Shown piece after piece: positions 46,936-60,057 of a DNA stretch of 64,000 nucleotides. The DNA comes from Pseudomonas tructae. GTDB taxonomy: Bacteria > Pseudomonadota > Gammaproteobacteria > Pseudomonadales > Pseudomonadaceae. The first letter of the stretch is position 1, and the number at the start of each line of letters is the position of its first letter. The stretch spans positions 620,001-684,000 of the forward strand of contig NZ_CP035952.1 of NCBI RefSeq assembly GCF_004214895.1, in the 5' to 3' direction. Made by a program: the position numbers and the translations under genes. The notes under the pieces are model-generated. The model did not search any database. It was given only the letters and a program-made list of their open reading frames with translations, and had not been told where the DNA came from.

Positions 46936-47208
46936 TCAGGCTGCCTGTTTGGCGGTGACGAAAGCCGCAAGGCTGGCCACGCTGGTGAAATGGTTACGGG
47001 TGTCCTTGGCGTCGGCATCGATCTTGATGCCGTACTTTTTCTGAATCGCCAGGCCGAGCTCGAGGGCGTCTACCGAATCCAGGCCCAGGCCCTCGCCGAA
47101 CAGGCTCTGCTCGTCGCCGATGTCCTGGGCGCTGATGTCTTCAAGGCCCAGGGCGTCGATGATCAACAGTTTGATGTCGTGGTTAAGGGTGTTCTGTGGA
47201 TCGCTCAT
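46936..47208 (-). CDS. apeE: Acyl carrier protein (ApeE type)
   Basis: A 90-residue acyl carrier protein with Ser45 in GLDSVDALEL for phosphopantetheine. Start ATG at 47208, giving MSDPQNTLNHDIK; the longer ORF is not used. The gene overlaps the acyltransferase by 26 bp. Two dissimilar ACPs (about the same size, different loops) are characteristic of APE type II systems, where one carries the growing chain and the other the starter or the finished product. Confidence 0.93.
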   Translation of the reverse strand: MSDPQNTLNHDIKLLIIDALGLEDISAQDIGDEQSLFGEGLGLDSVDALELGLAIQKKYGIKIDADAKDTRNHFTSVASLAAFVTAKQAA

Positions 47209-47995
47209 CTTCGGCGAGCTCCTTGATGAAGTGCTGATGCAGGTAATCGTTGAGTTTGCGTGAGGCCAGTGGTGCCGGACCCTGGGCGGCAAAGGCCTGG
47301 GGGGCAATGTCGGCACCGACCTGCAGGCTGAAATGCACCCGGCGCTGGGGAATGCGGTACCAGGGTTCGGCCTTGGTCAGGGTGCTGGGGGAGACTTTGA
47401 TGGTGACTGGGGTAATGATTTTCGCACCGCGCAGGGCGATGGCCGCCGCGCCGCGATGAAAGGCAGGTGCCTGGCCCGGTTGGGTGCGCGTGCCTTCGGG
47501 GAAGATGATCAGGGTCTGGCCGCCTTGTAGCGCGGTGACAGCGCTGTCGAGCATGTCCATGCTGCCGTCGTTGCTGATGTACGCGGCCGAACGCACCGGG
47601 CCGCGGGTACAGGGGTTGTGCCAGAGGCTCTGCTTGACCACGCAGTTGGCCTGGCGCACCAGGCCGATGAGGAACACCACGTCGATCAGCGACGGGTGGT
47701 TGGCGATGATCATCTGCCCTGGGCGGCCGAGTTTTTCGGCGCCCTGTACTTCGTAAGTAAGTACACCGCTGGCGGCCATGAAGCGAATGAAACGCCAGAA
47801 CAGCCAACTGATGGTGTGCCGGGCTCGTTGCCGATGGCGCACGGCATTGCCGGGCAGGCAGGCCAGCAGCGGGAACACCAGTACGCGCAGGCACAGGCCG
47901 CCAATACCGAACAGCACAAAGCTGACGGCGGTAGCAAGCAGGCGCCAGCAATAGGCGTCGCGCGGTCTGTCTATGGCTTGTGTTGCCAGTTCCAT
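47183..47995 (-). CDS. PlsC-like 1-acyl-glycerol-phosphate-type acyltransferase of the aryl polyene operon
   Basis: A 270-residue acyltransferase with an N-terminal hydrophobic region (about 20-45) and the HX4D motif in NHPSLIDVVF, then FPEGTRTQPG as the third PlsC block. It may link an acyl chain or the polyene to a glycerolipid part of the pigment; ApeD in described clusters has this type. Start at 47995 gives MELATQAID; it overlaps the chain-length-factor-like gene by 25 bp and the ACP gene by 26 bp. Confidence 0.87.
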   Translation of the reverse strand: MELATQAIDRPRDAYCWRLLATAVSFVLFGIGGLCLRVLVFPLLACLPGNAVRHRQRARHTISWLFWRFIRFMAASGVLTYEVQGAEKLGRPGQMIIANHPSLIDVVFLIGLVRQANCVVKQSLWHNPCTRGPVRSAAYISNDGSMDMLDSAVTALQGGQTLIIFPEGTRTQPGQAPAFHRGAAAIALRGAKIITPVTIKVSPSTLTKAEPWYRIPQRRVHFSLQVGADIAPQAFAAQGPAPLASRKLNDYLHQHFIKELAEDERSTEHP

Positions 47996-48687
47996 GTGCG
48001 GCTCTTCCAGGTGTGGGTCAAGGTGCTGTTGCCCTCGAGCAGGCAACGCAACCAGCTCAAGGCATGGGGTTCGCTTGCAGGTAGGACGGCCTCGGCTGTG
48101 CCCAGGGCCAACTGCCAGTCGTCGCCCGGGGTCAGCAACAGGCCCAGGGCATAGGCAAAGGGCACGTCATCGATCCATGGCTCGTAGGCTGCGGGCGGTT
48201 GTTCTTCAGTGACAATCAGCAACACCGCAGGGGCGCCTTCGCCCAACAGGCAGGCGGCTTCCATCACGCCCAGTTCAAAACCGTCACCGGCTGCGGCCAG
48301 GGCGGTCATTTCACTGGTTTCGCCGCGCATGATCGACCACAGGCCGATGACCGCGTTGTGCACCGACAAACTGAACTGGGTGGGCGACAGCGGCTGTTCA
48401 TTGGCCAGGTCGCTGAGGATTTCAAAGGTGCGCGGGGTTTCGCCGTGCCGGGAGACGAACACCAGCGGCAAGTCCTGCAGACCTTCGGCCAATGGCCAGC
48501 CCACGGCAAAGGCCATGCGCGCCAGGCGGCTCAAACGGCGGCGTTGCATGGCCGGTAAAAACGACACATCCGGTGCCTGTTCGGCCACGGCCGGCAGCTG
48601 GGCTGCCTGGCTCCAGGCTTGCCAGTCGGCAGCCGTCTGCAGGCCTGGTGCCCAGGCGCGCCACTGGCTGATGTTGAATGTGATCAC
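47971..48687 (-). CDS. apeC: Ketosynthase-like chain-length-factor partner (ApeC type)
   Basis: A 238-residue protein of the small ketoacyl-synthase-N-like family. It starts with GTG at 48687 and contains LPLVFVSRHGETPRTFEIL, SLSVHNAVIGLW and LAAAGDGFELG; the last lies where active ketosynthases have the nucleophile SxACxS, so the Cys is replaced. In APE synthases such a Cys-less partner (ApeC) pairs with ApeO, as chain length factors do in aromatic type II polyketide synthases. It is the first gene of the 19-gene operon. The promoter is expected in the 309 bp up to parA. Confidence 0.85.
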   Translation of the reverse strand: MITFNISQWRAWAPGLQTAADWQAWSQAAQLPAVAEQAPDVSFLPAMQRRRLSRLARMAFAVGWPLAEGLQDLPLVFVSRHGETPRTFEILSDLANEQPLSPTQFSLSVHNAVIGLWSIMRGETSEMTALAAAGDGFELGVMEAACLLGEGAPAVLLIVTEEQPPAAYEPWIDDVPFAYALGLLLTPGDDWQLALGTAEAVLPASEPHALSWLRCLLEGNSTLTHTWKSRTWNWQHKP

Positions 48688-48996
48688 TTGCTGTACTTCC
48701 CGCCCTGAGGGACTTCCTTGCCGAGGGAATGACTCGGAACATCGACCTGACAGGGGTGTGGCGCAAACGCCGAGTGGCGCGCATTATCCCGTCGGAATGG
48801 ATGTGTAGCAAATATTGGTTGTATGGATTGCCGTCTGCAACAGACAGCGATCCTGAAAGTTCGTCGGATCAGTCCGAGGTTTCCCGACCAGTGGCGGTTG
48901 TCGGCCGCCTGCTGGCAAACTTGAGCCAGACGGTGCTGGTCAAGCCGTGCCGTGGCACACATACTCGGACTTCCCCTGACACACGGAGGTCATTCC
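48688..48996. other. 309-bp divergent gap between the aryl polyene operon and parA
   Basis: No gene is supported here. It must contain the promoter of the long minus-strand operon and that of parA. An A/T-rich stretch gtagcaaatattggttgtat at 48804-48823 is the most promoter-like part; on the plus strand gaggtc before 48997 is the parA ribosome binding site. No clear regulator site or regulator gene was seen. Confidence 0.4.
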
Positions 48997-49770
48997 ATGC
49001 GGCGCGTGGTGTTCAATCAGAAAGGTGGCGTTGGCAAGTCGAGCATTGCCTGCAACCTGGCAGCGGTGAGTGCCAATGAAGGCTATCGGACCCTGTTGAT
49101 CGACCTGGATGCCCAGGCCAACTCGACCCAGTACCTCACCGGCCTGACCGGCGAGGACATTCCCATGGGCATTGCCGACTTCTTCAAGCAGACCCTGTCC
49201 ACCGGGCCGTTTGCCAAGAAGAACAAGGTCGATATCTACGAAACACCCTTCGACAACCTGCATGTGGTGACCGCCACCGCGGAGCTTGCAGACCTGCAGC
49301 CCAAGCTTGAGGCCAAGCACAAGATCAACAAGCTGCGCAAACTGCTCGATGAACTGGACGAGGACTACGACCGGATCTACCTGGATACCCCGCCAGCCCT
49401 CAACTTCTATGCGGTTTCGGCGCTGATTGCTGCTGATCGTGTATTGATTCCCTTCGATTGCGACAGTTTTTCTCGCCAGGCACTGTACGGACTGCTGGCC
49501 GAGATCGACGAGCTCAAGGAGGATCACAATGACGAACTGCAAGTCGAAGGTATCGTCGTCAACCAGTTCCAGGCCCGCGCCAGTCTGCCCCAGCAAATGC
49601 TCGACGAGTTGATCGCCGAGGGCTTGCCGGTACTGCCGGTGTACCTCAACAGCTCGGTGAAAATGCGCGAATCACACCAGGCCAGCCTGCCGCTGATTCA
49701 CCTTGAACCTCGGCACAAGCTGACCCTGCAGTTCGTTGAACTGCATGCCCTTCTCGAAGAAAACGCCTAG
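48997..49770 (+). CDS. Orphan ParA-type P-loop ATPase
   Basis: A 257-residue ParA/MinD-superfamily ATPase. The deviant Walker A is KGGVGKSS (9-16, Lys9 and Lys14), then LLIDLDAQANSTQYL (Walker A') and IYLDTPPALNFY. It is most like stand-alone ParA proteins that position cellular structures. There is no parB, parS-like repeat or chemotaxis/flagellar gene beside it, so the cargo is unknown. ATG at 48997 has a good gaggtc site; a GTG at 48952 is in frame but adds unlike residues. Its stop shares CTAG with the stop of trxC. Confidence 0.88.
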   Translation: MRRVVFNQKGGVGKSSIACNLAAVSANEGYRTLLIDLDAQANSTQYLTGLTGEDIPMGIADFFKQTLSTGPFAKKNKVDIYETPFDNLHVVTATAELADLQPKLEAKHKINKLRKLLDELDEDYDRIYLDTPPALNFYAVSALIAADRVLIPFDCDSFSRQALYGLLAEIDELKEDHNDELQVEGIVVNQFQARASLPQQMLDELIAEGLPVLPVYLNSSVKMRESHQASLPLIHLEPRHKLTLQFVELHALLEENA

Positions 49771-50201
49771 ACGCCCTGGCTGCGCAGCCACTCCAACAGT
49801 TGCTGGAGTGGGAATGCACCACTTTGGCGCGCCACTTCCCGGCCGTTTCTGAACAGGATCAGGCTGGGAATCGAACGAATCGCCAATTGTCCGGCCAGTT
49901 GCGGGTTGGCCTCGCTGTCCAGCTTGGCCAGGCGGCAGCGCCCGTTGAGCTGGCTGGCCGCCTGGGCGAAGATCGGTGCAAACGACTTGCATGGCCCGCA
50001 CCAGTCGGCCCAGACATCGACCAGCAGCGGCAGGTCGCCCTTGATCTGGCTGGCGTAATCACCCTGTTGCAAATCGAACGGCGTGCTCAGCAGGACCGGC
50101 TTCTTGCAGCGGCCGCATTTCGGACTGTCGCCCAGGCGCTCGCCGGGGATGCGGTTGAGGCCGTTGCAGTGGGGGCAGGGGATGAGTAGTGGCTCGCTCA
50201 T
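49767..50201 (-). CDS. trxC: Thioredoxin 2 (zinc-containing)
   Basis: A 144-residue thioredoxin. The N-terminal zinc ribbon has CPHC (9-12) and CGRC (29-32), and the thioredoxin domain has WCGPC (67-71) with the cis-Pro in RSIPSLILF. This pattern is that of TrxC (thioredoxin 2), a cytoplasmic oxidative-stress reductant often under OxyR. Start ATG at 50201; the 20 extra upstream residues of the open frame are not family-like. It is convergent with parA through an overlapping CTAG. Confidence 0.93.
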   Translation of the reverse strand: MSEPLLIPCPHCNGLNRIPGERLGDSPKCGRCKKPVLLSTPFDLQQGDYASQIKGDLPLLVDVWADWCGPCKSFAPIFAQAASQLNGRCRLAKLDSEANPQLAGQLAIRSIPSLILFRNGREVARQSGAFPLQQLLEWLRSQGV

Positions 50202-50300
50202 TTGAGTTCCTGTGAAAGGTGAGATTGTTGCAACACTAAGAACATTCTCCGGCAAAGACAAATACCGCGACGGCTTGCCGACCGTCCGGAATTTTTTTAT

Positions 50301-50323
50301 AAATATCGCATATTGCTATATTT
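50301..50323. promoter_or_regulatory. Candidate HigA operator, imperfect palindrome
   Basis: aaatatcgca (50301-50310) and tgctatattt (50314-50323) are complementary at 9 of 10 positions around tat. It is A/T-rich, lies just before the damaged toxin gene and 113 bp before higA, as expected for an autoregulatory antitoxin site. Confidence 0.5.
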
Positions 50324-50342
50324 GCGTGCTGCTCCCACGCTC

Positions 50343-50430
50343 TTCGTAGTGCATTACAAGAAGGCAGCGCCTGTACATCAAGCACGTGCTCGATCATGGC
50401 GAGTACGACAAAGGCAAGTGGAAGGAGTGA
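50343..50430 (+). pseudogene. higB: Remnant of a higB-type toxin gene (RelE family), frameshifted and 5'-truncated
   Basis: Two frames give pieces of the HigB C-terminus: FVVHYKK from 50343 in one frame, then LYIKHVLDHGEYDKGKWKE and a stop at 50428-50430 from 50371 in the next. The second piece, ending DKGKWKE, is the usual HigB end and is 5 bp from higA, the correct toxin-antitoxin spacing. No N-terminal half is recognisable upstream, where the A/T-rich palindrome lies. So the toxin is broken while the antitoxin remains. Confidence 0.72.
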
Positions 50431-50435
50431 AGGCG

Positions 50436-50837
50436 ATGAGCCCACTGATCAAACAAGCAGCAGCGCATTGGCAGTTCGTTTCGCCGTTGCTGCGCAAGCC
50501 GGCCAGCGAAGCGGACTACGACGCGTTGGTCCAATCGCTGGATGAACTGCTGTTGGTGGTCGGCGAGGATGAAAGCCATCCCCTGGCAAGCCTCGCCGTA
50601 CATCTGGGGGATATGTTGCAGGCCTATGACCATGTTCATCGGCCTTTGCCCCGAGCCAGTGGGGTCGACACCTTGCGCTACCTGATGCAGGAGCATGGTC
50701 TCAAGCAAAGCGACCTGCCGGAGGTCGGTTCGCAATCGGTGGTGTCGGAGATACTGGCGGGCAAGCGTCAGCTCAACCTGCGTCAGGTACGCGAGCTGGC
50801 TCGACGCTTTTGCGTACCCGCGGATGTGTTCTGCTGA
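50436..50837 (+). CDS. higA: Orphan HigA-type antitoxin / HTH regulator
   Basis: A 133-residue protein of the HigA family. The N-terminal helical part (1-75) resembles HigA2-type toxin-binding regions, and residues about 80-125 are an HTH of the Xre type (MQEHGLKQSDLPEVGSQS, VSEILAGKRQLNLRQV). ATG 50436 has a ggag site. A complete toxin is missing, so it may act only as a DNA-binding repressor of its own promoter, with the 50301-50323 palindrome as operator, or on distant targets. Confidence 0.82.
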   Translation: MSPLIKQAAAHWQFVSPLLRKPASEADYDALVQSLDELLLVVGEDESHPLASLAVHLGDMLQAYDHVHRPLPRASGVDTLRYLMQEHGLKQSDLPEVGSQSVVSEILAGKRQLNLRQVRELARRFCVPADVFC

Positions 50838-50907
50838 AAGCCAGGGCCGTTCCCGCACCATGAATGGTTTAGGATGTGCACTTCATAAACAGGCCATGGA
50901 GTGCCCG

Positions 50908-51393
50908 ATGGATTGCCAGCATTCAGCGCATATTCGCATTTATATCGACACCCGGAAGAATGGCAAGCCGGTGTTCGAGACCGTGCCGGTACGCGAGATC
51001 GACGCGAACACATACGAGTTGCTGTCGTCGCCCGGGCTAGCCCTTGACCTGGCCCGTGGCGACACCATTCGCATCAACCACCCGGAGCAACGCGCCGAGG
51101 TGTTGCAGCGTGGCGGCAACTTCTGCATCCATATCTATGCCGACGACCTGCCCCAGGACGCCGTCGATTCGCTGCAAGACCAGGTACAGACGCTGCTCGG
51201 CGGTACCCTGGACGGTCGCTACAAGGGCAACCTGACTCTGGCCATTCCGGCGCGCAACGGTTTTGCTGCCATCCGCCCAGTGTTTGACCGGTTTCGCGAG
51301 GCCACTGGCGTCGAATGGTATTACGCCAACATCTACCGCAACCTTGACGACAGTGAAGACGAAACCCTGCTCGACTGGTGGCTCGACAGTTGA
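50908..51393 (+). CDS. DUF4265-family protein
   Basis: A 161-residue cytoplasmic protein that I assign to DUF4265 from its length and the segments HIRIYIDTRKNGKPVFETVP, ARGDTIRINHPEQRAEV and the acidic end DDSEDETLLDWWLDS. No activity is known. The ATG at 50908 has gga in good position; an in-frame ATG at 50896 is possible. It is 70 bp after higA and not part of its unit. Confidence 0.7.
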   Translation: MDCQHSAHIRIYIDTRKNGKPVFETVPVREIDANTYELLSSPGLALDLARGDTIRINHPEQRAEVLQRGGNFCIHIYADDLPQDAVDSLQDQVQTLLGGTLDGRYKGNLTLAIPARNGFAAIRPVFDRFREATGVEWYYANIYRNLDDSEDETLLDWWLDS

Positions 51394-51403
51394 GCCGTGC
51401 CCA

Positions 51404-56273
<4,870 letters not shown>

Positions 56274-56312
56274 AGGCAGAAAATTCGTACAGGCAGAGGC
56301 GAAGAACGGAGT

Positions 56313-58055
56313 TTAAAGGAACAACCCTGGGCCGGGTCGAGTACCTTCGGGGAATTTGACGCCCACTTTGTTGATCTTGTTCCCTTCCATCACCGCAACC
56401 GTCCACAAGGTACTGTTCCATTCGATCTGGTCGCCGACCACTGGCGCGCCGCCAACCTTCTGCGTGATGAAGCGGCTGAGCGGCATGTGCGGGTCCTGGC
56501 CGTCGAGCTTCAAACCGTACAACGCCGCTACAGCCCCCAGTTCTGCGTCGCCTTCGAGCACGAAGTCACCAAAGAAGCGCAGGTCCAGGCCACGCTGCGG
56601 TGCCTGGCTGAACAGCTTGCCGAGGGCCGGCAGGTTGTGTTCGTGGCCGATCACGCAGAGCAGATCGTCGACTTCCAGGGTGGTACTTCCCGACGGATGG
56701 AGCAGTTGCTGGCCGCGAAACAGTGCCGCGATGCGGGTGCCTTCGGGCATTTTCAGTTCCCGCAGGGCGGCGCCGATGCACCATTTTTCCGCGCCCAGGC
56801 GATAGACGAACAGCTCCCACTCGCTGGTGACGTGCACTTCCAGGGCCGAACGGGAAATGGGCGCGGGGTCGGGCGGTACCGTTACTTTCAGCAGCTTGGC
56901 CACCCACGGCAGGCTGGTGCCTTGCACCAGCAGCGAGACCAGCACGATGAAGAACGCCAGGTTGAAGAACAGCTGGGCATCGGGCAGCCCGGCCATCAGC
57001 GGGAATACCGCAAGAATGATCGGTACCGCGCCGCGCAGGCCAACCCAGGAAATAAAGGCTTTTTCGCGGCCATGGAAGGCCTTGAACGGCAGCAAGGCGG
57101 CGACCACCGACAGCGGCCGGGCCACGACGATCATCCACAGGGCCAGGCCCAGCGCCGGCAGAGCGATCGGCAGCAGGTCGTGCGGCGTTACCAGCAGGCC
57201 GAGGACCAGGAACATGCCGATCTGCGCAAGCCAGGCCATGCCGTCGAGCATGTGCAGGATGCCATGGCGGCTGCGGATCGGCCGGTTGCCCAGCACCAGG
57301 CCGCACAGGTACACGGCGAGGAAGCCGCTGCCGTGCAAGGCGTTGGTCAGCGAGAACACCACCAGGCCGCCGGCCACCACCAGGATCGGGTACAGGCCGC
57401 CGGCGAGGTTGATCCGGTTGACCAGTTGCAGCATCAACCAGCCGCCGCCCAGACCCAGCAGGCCGCCGATGCCGAACTCGCGCAGCAAGTGGGTGAGCAG
57501 GCTCCAGTGCAGGCCGGTCTGGCCGCTGGCGATCATCTCGATCAGGGTTACGGTAAGGAACACCGCCATCGGGTCGTTGCTGCCCGACTCGATCTCCAGG
57601 GTTGCCGTCACCCGCTCGTTCAGGCCCTTGCCACCGAGCAGCGAAAACACTGCTGCGGCGTCGGTGGAACCAACGATGGCGCCGATCAGCAGGCCCTGGA
57701 TCAGGCTCAGGTCGAACAGCCAGGCGGCGACCATGCCGGTCAGCCCGGTGGTGATCAGCACGCCGACGGTCGCCAGCGACAGCGCCGGCCACAGGGCTAC
57801 ACGGAAACTTGCCACGCGGGTGCGCAAGCCACCATCGAGCAGGATGACCGCCAGCGCCAGGTTGCCCACCAGGTAGGCGGTCGGGTAATTGTTGAAGATG
57901 ATACCGCCGCCATCGACACCGGCGATCATGCCGACCGCCAGGATGATGACCAGGATCGGGATGCCCAGGCGTGAAGACAGCGAGCTGACCAGAATACTTG
58001 CACCTACCAGCAATGCGCCGATCAAGAACAGGCTATTGATGGTGGACGCATCCAA
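56313..58055 (-). CDS. K+/H+ antiporter, NhaP2/CvrA type
   Basis: A 580-residue CPA1-family antiporter with about 12-13 membrane helices (residues 1-400) and a cytoplasmic part that contains a TrkA-C-like domain (around 405-490) and a CorC_HlyC-like end. LGDGGLRT-like [13 protein letters not shown] and [19 protein letters not shown] carry the conserved Asp residues of the ion path. This layout fits NhaP2/CvrA, exchanging K+ (and Na+) for protons, useful in osmotic and pH stress. It starts 40 bp before... the mscK-like gene follows in the same direction after 39 bp, so the two osmotic-stress genes are likely co-transcribed. Confidence 0.87.
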   Translation of the reverse strand: MDASTINSLFLIGALLVGASILVSSLSSRLGIPILVIILAVGMIAGVDGGGIIFNNYPTAYLVGNLALAVILLDGGLRTRVASFRVALWPALSLATVGVLITTGLTGMVAAWLFDLSLIQGLLIGAIVGSTDAAAVFSLLGGKGLNERVTATLEIESGSNDPMAVFLTVTLIEMIASGQTGLHWSLLTHLLREFGIGGLLGLGGGWLMLQLVNRINLAGGLYPILVVAGGLVVFSLTNALHGSGFLAVYLCGLVLGNRPIRSRHGILHMLDGMAWLAQIGMFLVLGLLVTPHDLLPIALPALGLALWMIVVARPLSVVAALLPFKAFHGREKAFISWVGLRGAVPIILAVFPLMAGLPDAQLFFNLAFFIVLVSLLVQGTSLPWVAKLLKVTVPPDPAPISRSALEVHVTSEWELFVYRLGAEKWCIGAALRELKMPEGTRIAALFRGQQLLHPSGSTTLEVDDLLCVIGHEHNLPALGKLFSQAPQRGLDLRFFGDFVLEGDAELGAVAALYGLKLDGQDPHMPLSRFITQKVGGAPVVGDQIEWNSTLWTVAVMEGNKINKVGVKFPEGTRPGPGLFL

Positions 58056-58170
58056 AGGCAGTACTCCGGGAAAAACAGGAAGGGGCGGTGAGCTTTTCGA
58101 TAAGCAGGTCGCGTGCCAAGGATTCTAACCTGAGGGGTTGGCGGGCTGTAAAGGGTTAATCGCGGGTACA

Positions 58171-58198
58171 AAAAAAGCACCTCGCAAGGTGCCTTTTT
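58171..58198. terminator. Intrinsic terminator between betA and the antiporter gene region
   Basis: aaaaaagcacct, loop cgca and aggtgcctttttg form a stem of six to seven pairs with A-run and T-run. It lies upstream of the antiporter gene and downstream of betA, so on the minus strand it ends the bet transcript. Confidence 0.8.
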
Positions 58199-58210
58199 GC
58201 TGTTGAAGCT

Positions 58211-58275
58211 ATCGCGGGGCAAGCCCGCTCCTACAGGTTATGTGCAATTGCTGTGGGAGCGGGCTTGCCCCGCGA
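58211..58275. repeat. REP pair downstream of betA
   Basis: Inverted arms at 58211-58235 and 58252-58275, 16 bp apart, end 6 bp from the betA stop. Confidence 0.9.
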
Positions 58276-58281
58276 AAAGGC

Positions 58282-59979
58282 TTACGCCTGCTTCACTTCA
58301 CGCATCGCTTTGCCTTTCACCGGCGCGCCGTTGGCCACGTAGTACTTGGCAGTGCTGCGTGGCAGCGGCTGGCGGTTGCGGATCTTGTCGGCGATTTTCT
58401 CGGCGATCATGATCGTGGTGGCGTTGAGGTTGCCGGTGATGATGATCGGCATGATCGAGGCATCGACCACACGCAGGCCCTGCATGCCGTGCACGCGGCC
58501 CTGGCCGTCAACTACCGCCATGTCGTCGTCGCCCATCTTGCACGAGCAGGATGGGTGGAACGCGGTTTCGGCGTGCTCGCGGATGAACTTGTCCAGTTCC
58601 TCGTCGGTCTGCACGTCTGCGCCCGGGCTGATCTCGCGGCCACGGTAGGCGTCCAGCGCAGGCTGGGCCATGATTTCGCGGGTCAGGCGGATGCCGTCGC
58701 GGAATTCCTGCCAGTCCTGATCGGTAGCCATGTAGTTGAACAGGATGCTCGGGTGCTGGCGCGGATCCTTGGACTTGAGCTGGATACGGCCGCGGCTAGG
58801 CGAGCGCATCGAACCCATGTGGGCCTGGAAGCCGTGTTCCTGTACGCCGTTGCTGCCGTTGTAGTTAATCGCTACCGGCAGGAAGTGGTACTGGATGTTC
58901 GGCCACTCGAATTCAGGGCGAGTACGGATGAAACCACCGGCTTCGAACTGGTTGCTGGCGCCGATGCCAGTGCCCTTGAACAGCCACTCGGCACCGATGG
59001 CCGGCTGGTTGTACCAGAGCAGCGACGGGTACAGCGAGACCGGCTGGGTGCAGGCGTACTGCAGGTACAGCTCCAGGTGGTCCTGCAGGTTTTCGCCGAC
59101 GCCTGGCAGGTCGTGGACCACCGGGACGTTGAGACCTTCAAGCAGGGCGCGCGGGCCGACGCCGGAGCGCTGCAGCAATTGCGGCGAGGCGATGGCGCCA
59201 GAGCAGACGATGACTTCCTTGCGTGCACGGGCTTCGACGCGCTCTTCGCTTGCGCCAACCAGGTAAGTCACGCCTACGGCACGTTTGCCGTCGAACAGCA
59301 CGCGATCGCTCAGGGCGTGGGTGACGATGGTCAGGGTCGAGCGCTTCTTGGCGGTGTCCAGGTAGCCGCGGGCGGTGCTGGAGCGACGACCTTTTGGCGT
59401 GACGGTACGGTCCATCGGGCCGAAACCTTCCTGCTGGTAGCCGTTCAGGTCTTCGGTGCGCGGGTAACCGGCTTGCACGCCGGCTTCGACCATGGCGTGG
59501 AACAGCGGGTTGTTGCCGGCTTTAGGCGTGGTCACGCTGACCGGGCCTTCGCCGCCGTGGAAGTCGTTGGCGCCGATGTCGCGGGTTTCCGCTTTGCGGA
59601 AGTACGGCAGGCAGTCCAGGTAGGTCCAGTCCTCAAGGCCCGGCAGTTGTGCCCAGCCGTCGAAGTCCATGGCGTTGCCGCGGATGTAGCACATGCCGTT
59701 GATCAGCGACGAGCCGCCCAGGCCCTTGCCGCGACCGCATTCCATCCGGCGGCCGTCCATGTGCGGCTCCGGATCGGTCTCGTAGGCCCAGTTGTAGCGG
59801 CGACCCTGCAGCGGGAAGGCCAGGGCGGCCGGCATCTGGGTGCGGAAGTCGGCGCGGTAGTCAGGGCCACCGGCTTCGAGCAGCAGGACGGTAACGCCTT
59901 CGTCTTCGGTCAGGCGGGTCGCCAGGGTATTACCGGCAGAGCCGGCACCGACGATGATGTAATCGAATTCATGGGACAT
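58282..59979 (-). CDS. betA: Choline dehydrogenase
   Basis: A 565-residue GMC-family flavoprotein that oxidises choline to betaine aldehyde, membrane-associated. FAD-binding [14 protein letters not shown] at the N-terminus, [20 protein letters not shown] as the GMC signature 1, [16 protein letters not shown] as signature 2, and the C-terminal HPSCSCKMG with active-site His. Start at 59979 ([13 protein letters not shown]). Third gene of the betI-betB-betA transcript. Confidence 0.96.
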   Translation of the reverse strand: MSHEFDYIIVGAGSAGNTLATRLTEDEGVTVLLLEAGGPDYRADFRTQMPAALAFPLQGRRYNWAYETDPEPHMDGRRMECGRGKGLGGSSLINGMCYIRGNAMDFDGWAQLPGLEDWTYLDCLPYFRKAETRDIGANDFHGGEGPVSVTTPKAGNNPLFHAMVEAGVQAGYPRTEDLNGYQQEGFGPMDRTVTPKGRRSSTARGYLDTAKKRSTLTIVTHALSDRVLFDGKRAVGVTYLVGASEERVEARARKEVIVCSGAIASPQLLQRSGVGPRALLEGLNVPVVHDLPGVGENLQDHLELYLQYACTQPVSLYPSLLWYNQPAIGAEWLFKGTGIGASNQFEAGGFIRTRPEFEWPNIQYHFLPVAINYNGSNGVQEHGFQAHMGSMRSPSRGRIQLKSKDPRQHPSILFNYMATDQDWQEFRDGIRLTREIMAQPALDAYRGREISPGADVQTDEELDKFIREHAETAFHPSCSCKMGDDDMAVVDGQGRVHGMQGLRVVDASIMPIIITGNLNATTIMIAEKIADKIRNRQPLPRSTAKYYVANGAPVKGKAMREVKQA

Positions 59980-60057
59980 GTTAAGTACCCTCATTGGCAG
60001 TGAGCAGGGAGCGGGAACGCCCGTGCACAAGGGCACGGGCGTGTCTACAAGGGGTGC

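Noticed and set aside
30728..48687. Cluster as ordinary fatty acid synthesis (fab) or a non-ribosomal peptide pathway
   Set aside because: Two ketosynthases, a Cys-less partner, MMPL, LolA-like and DUF3261 genes fit aryl polyene clusters; no condensation or peptidyl carrier multidomain proteins are present.
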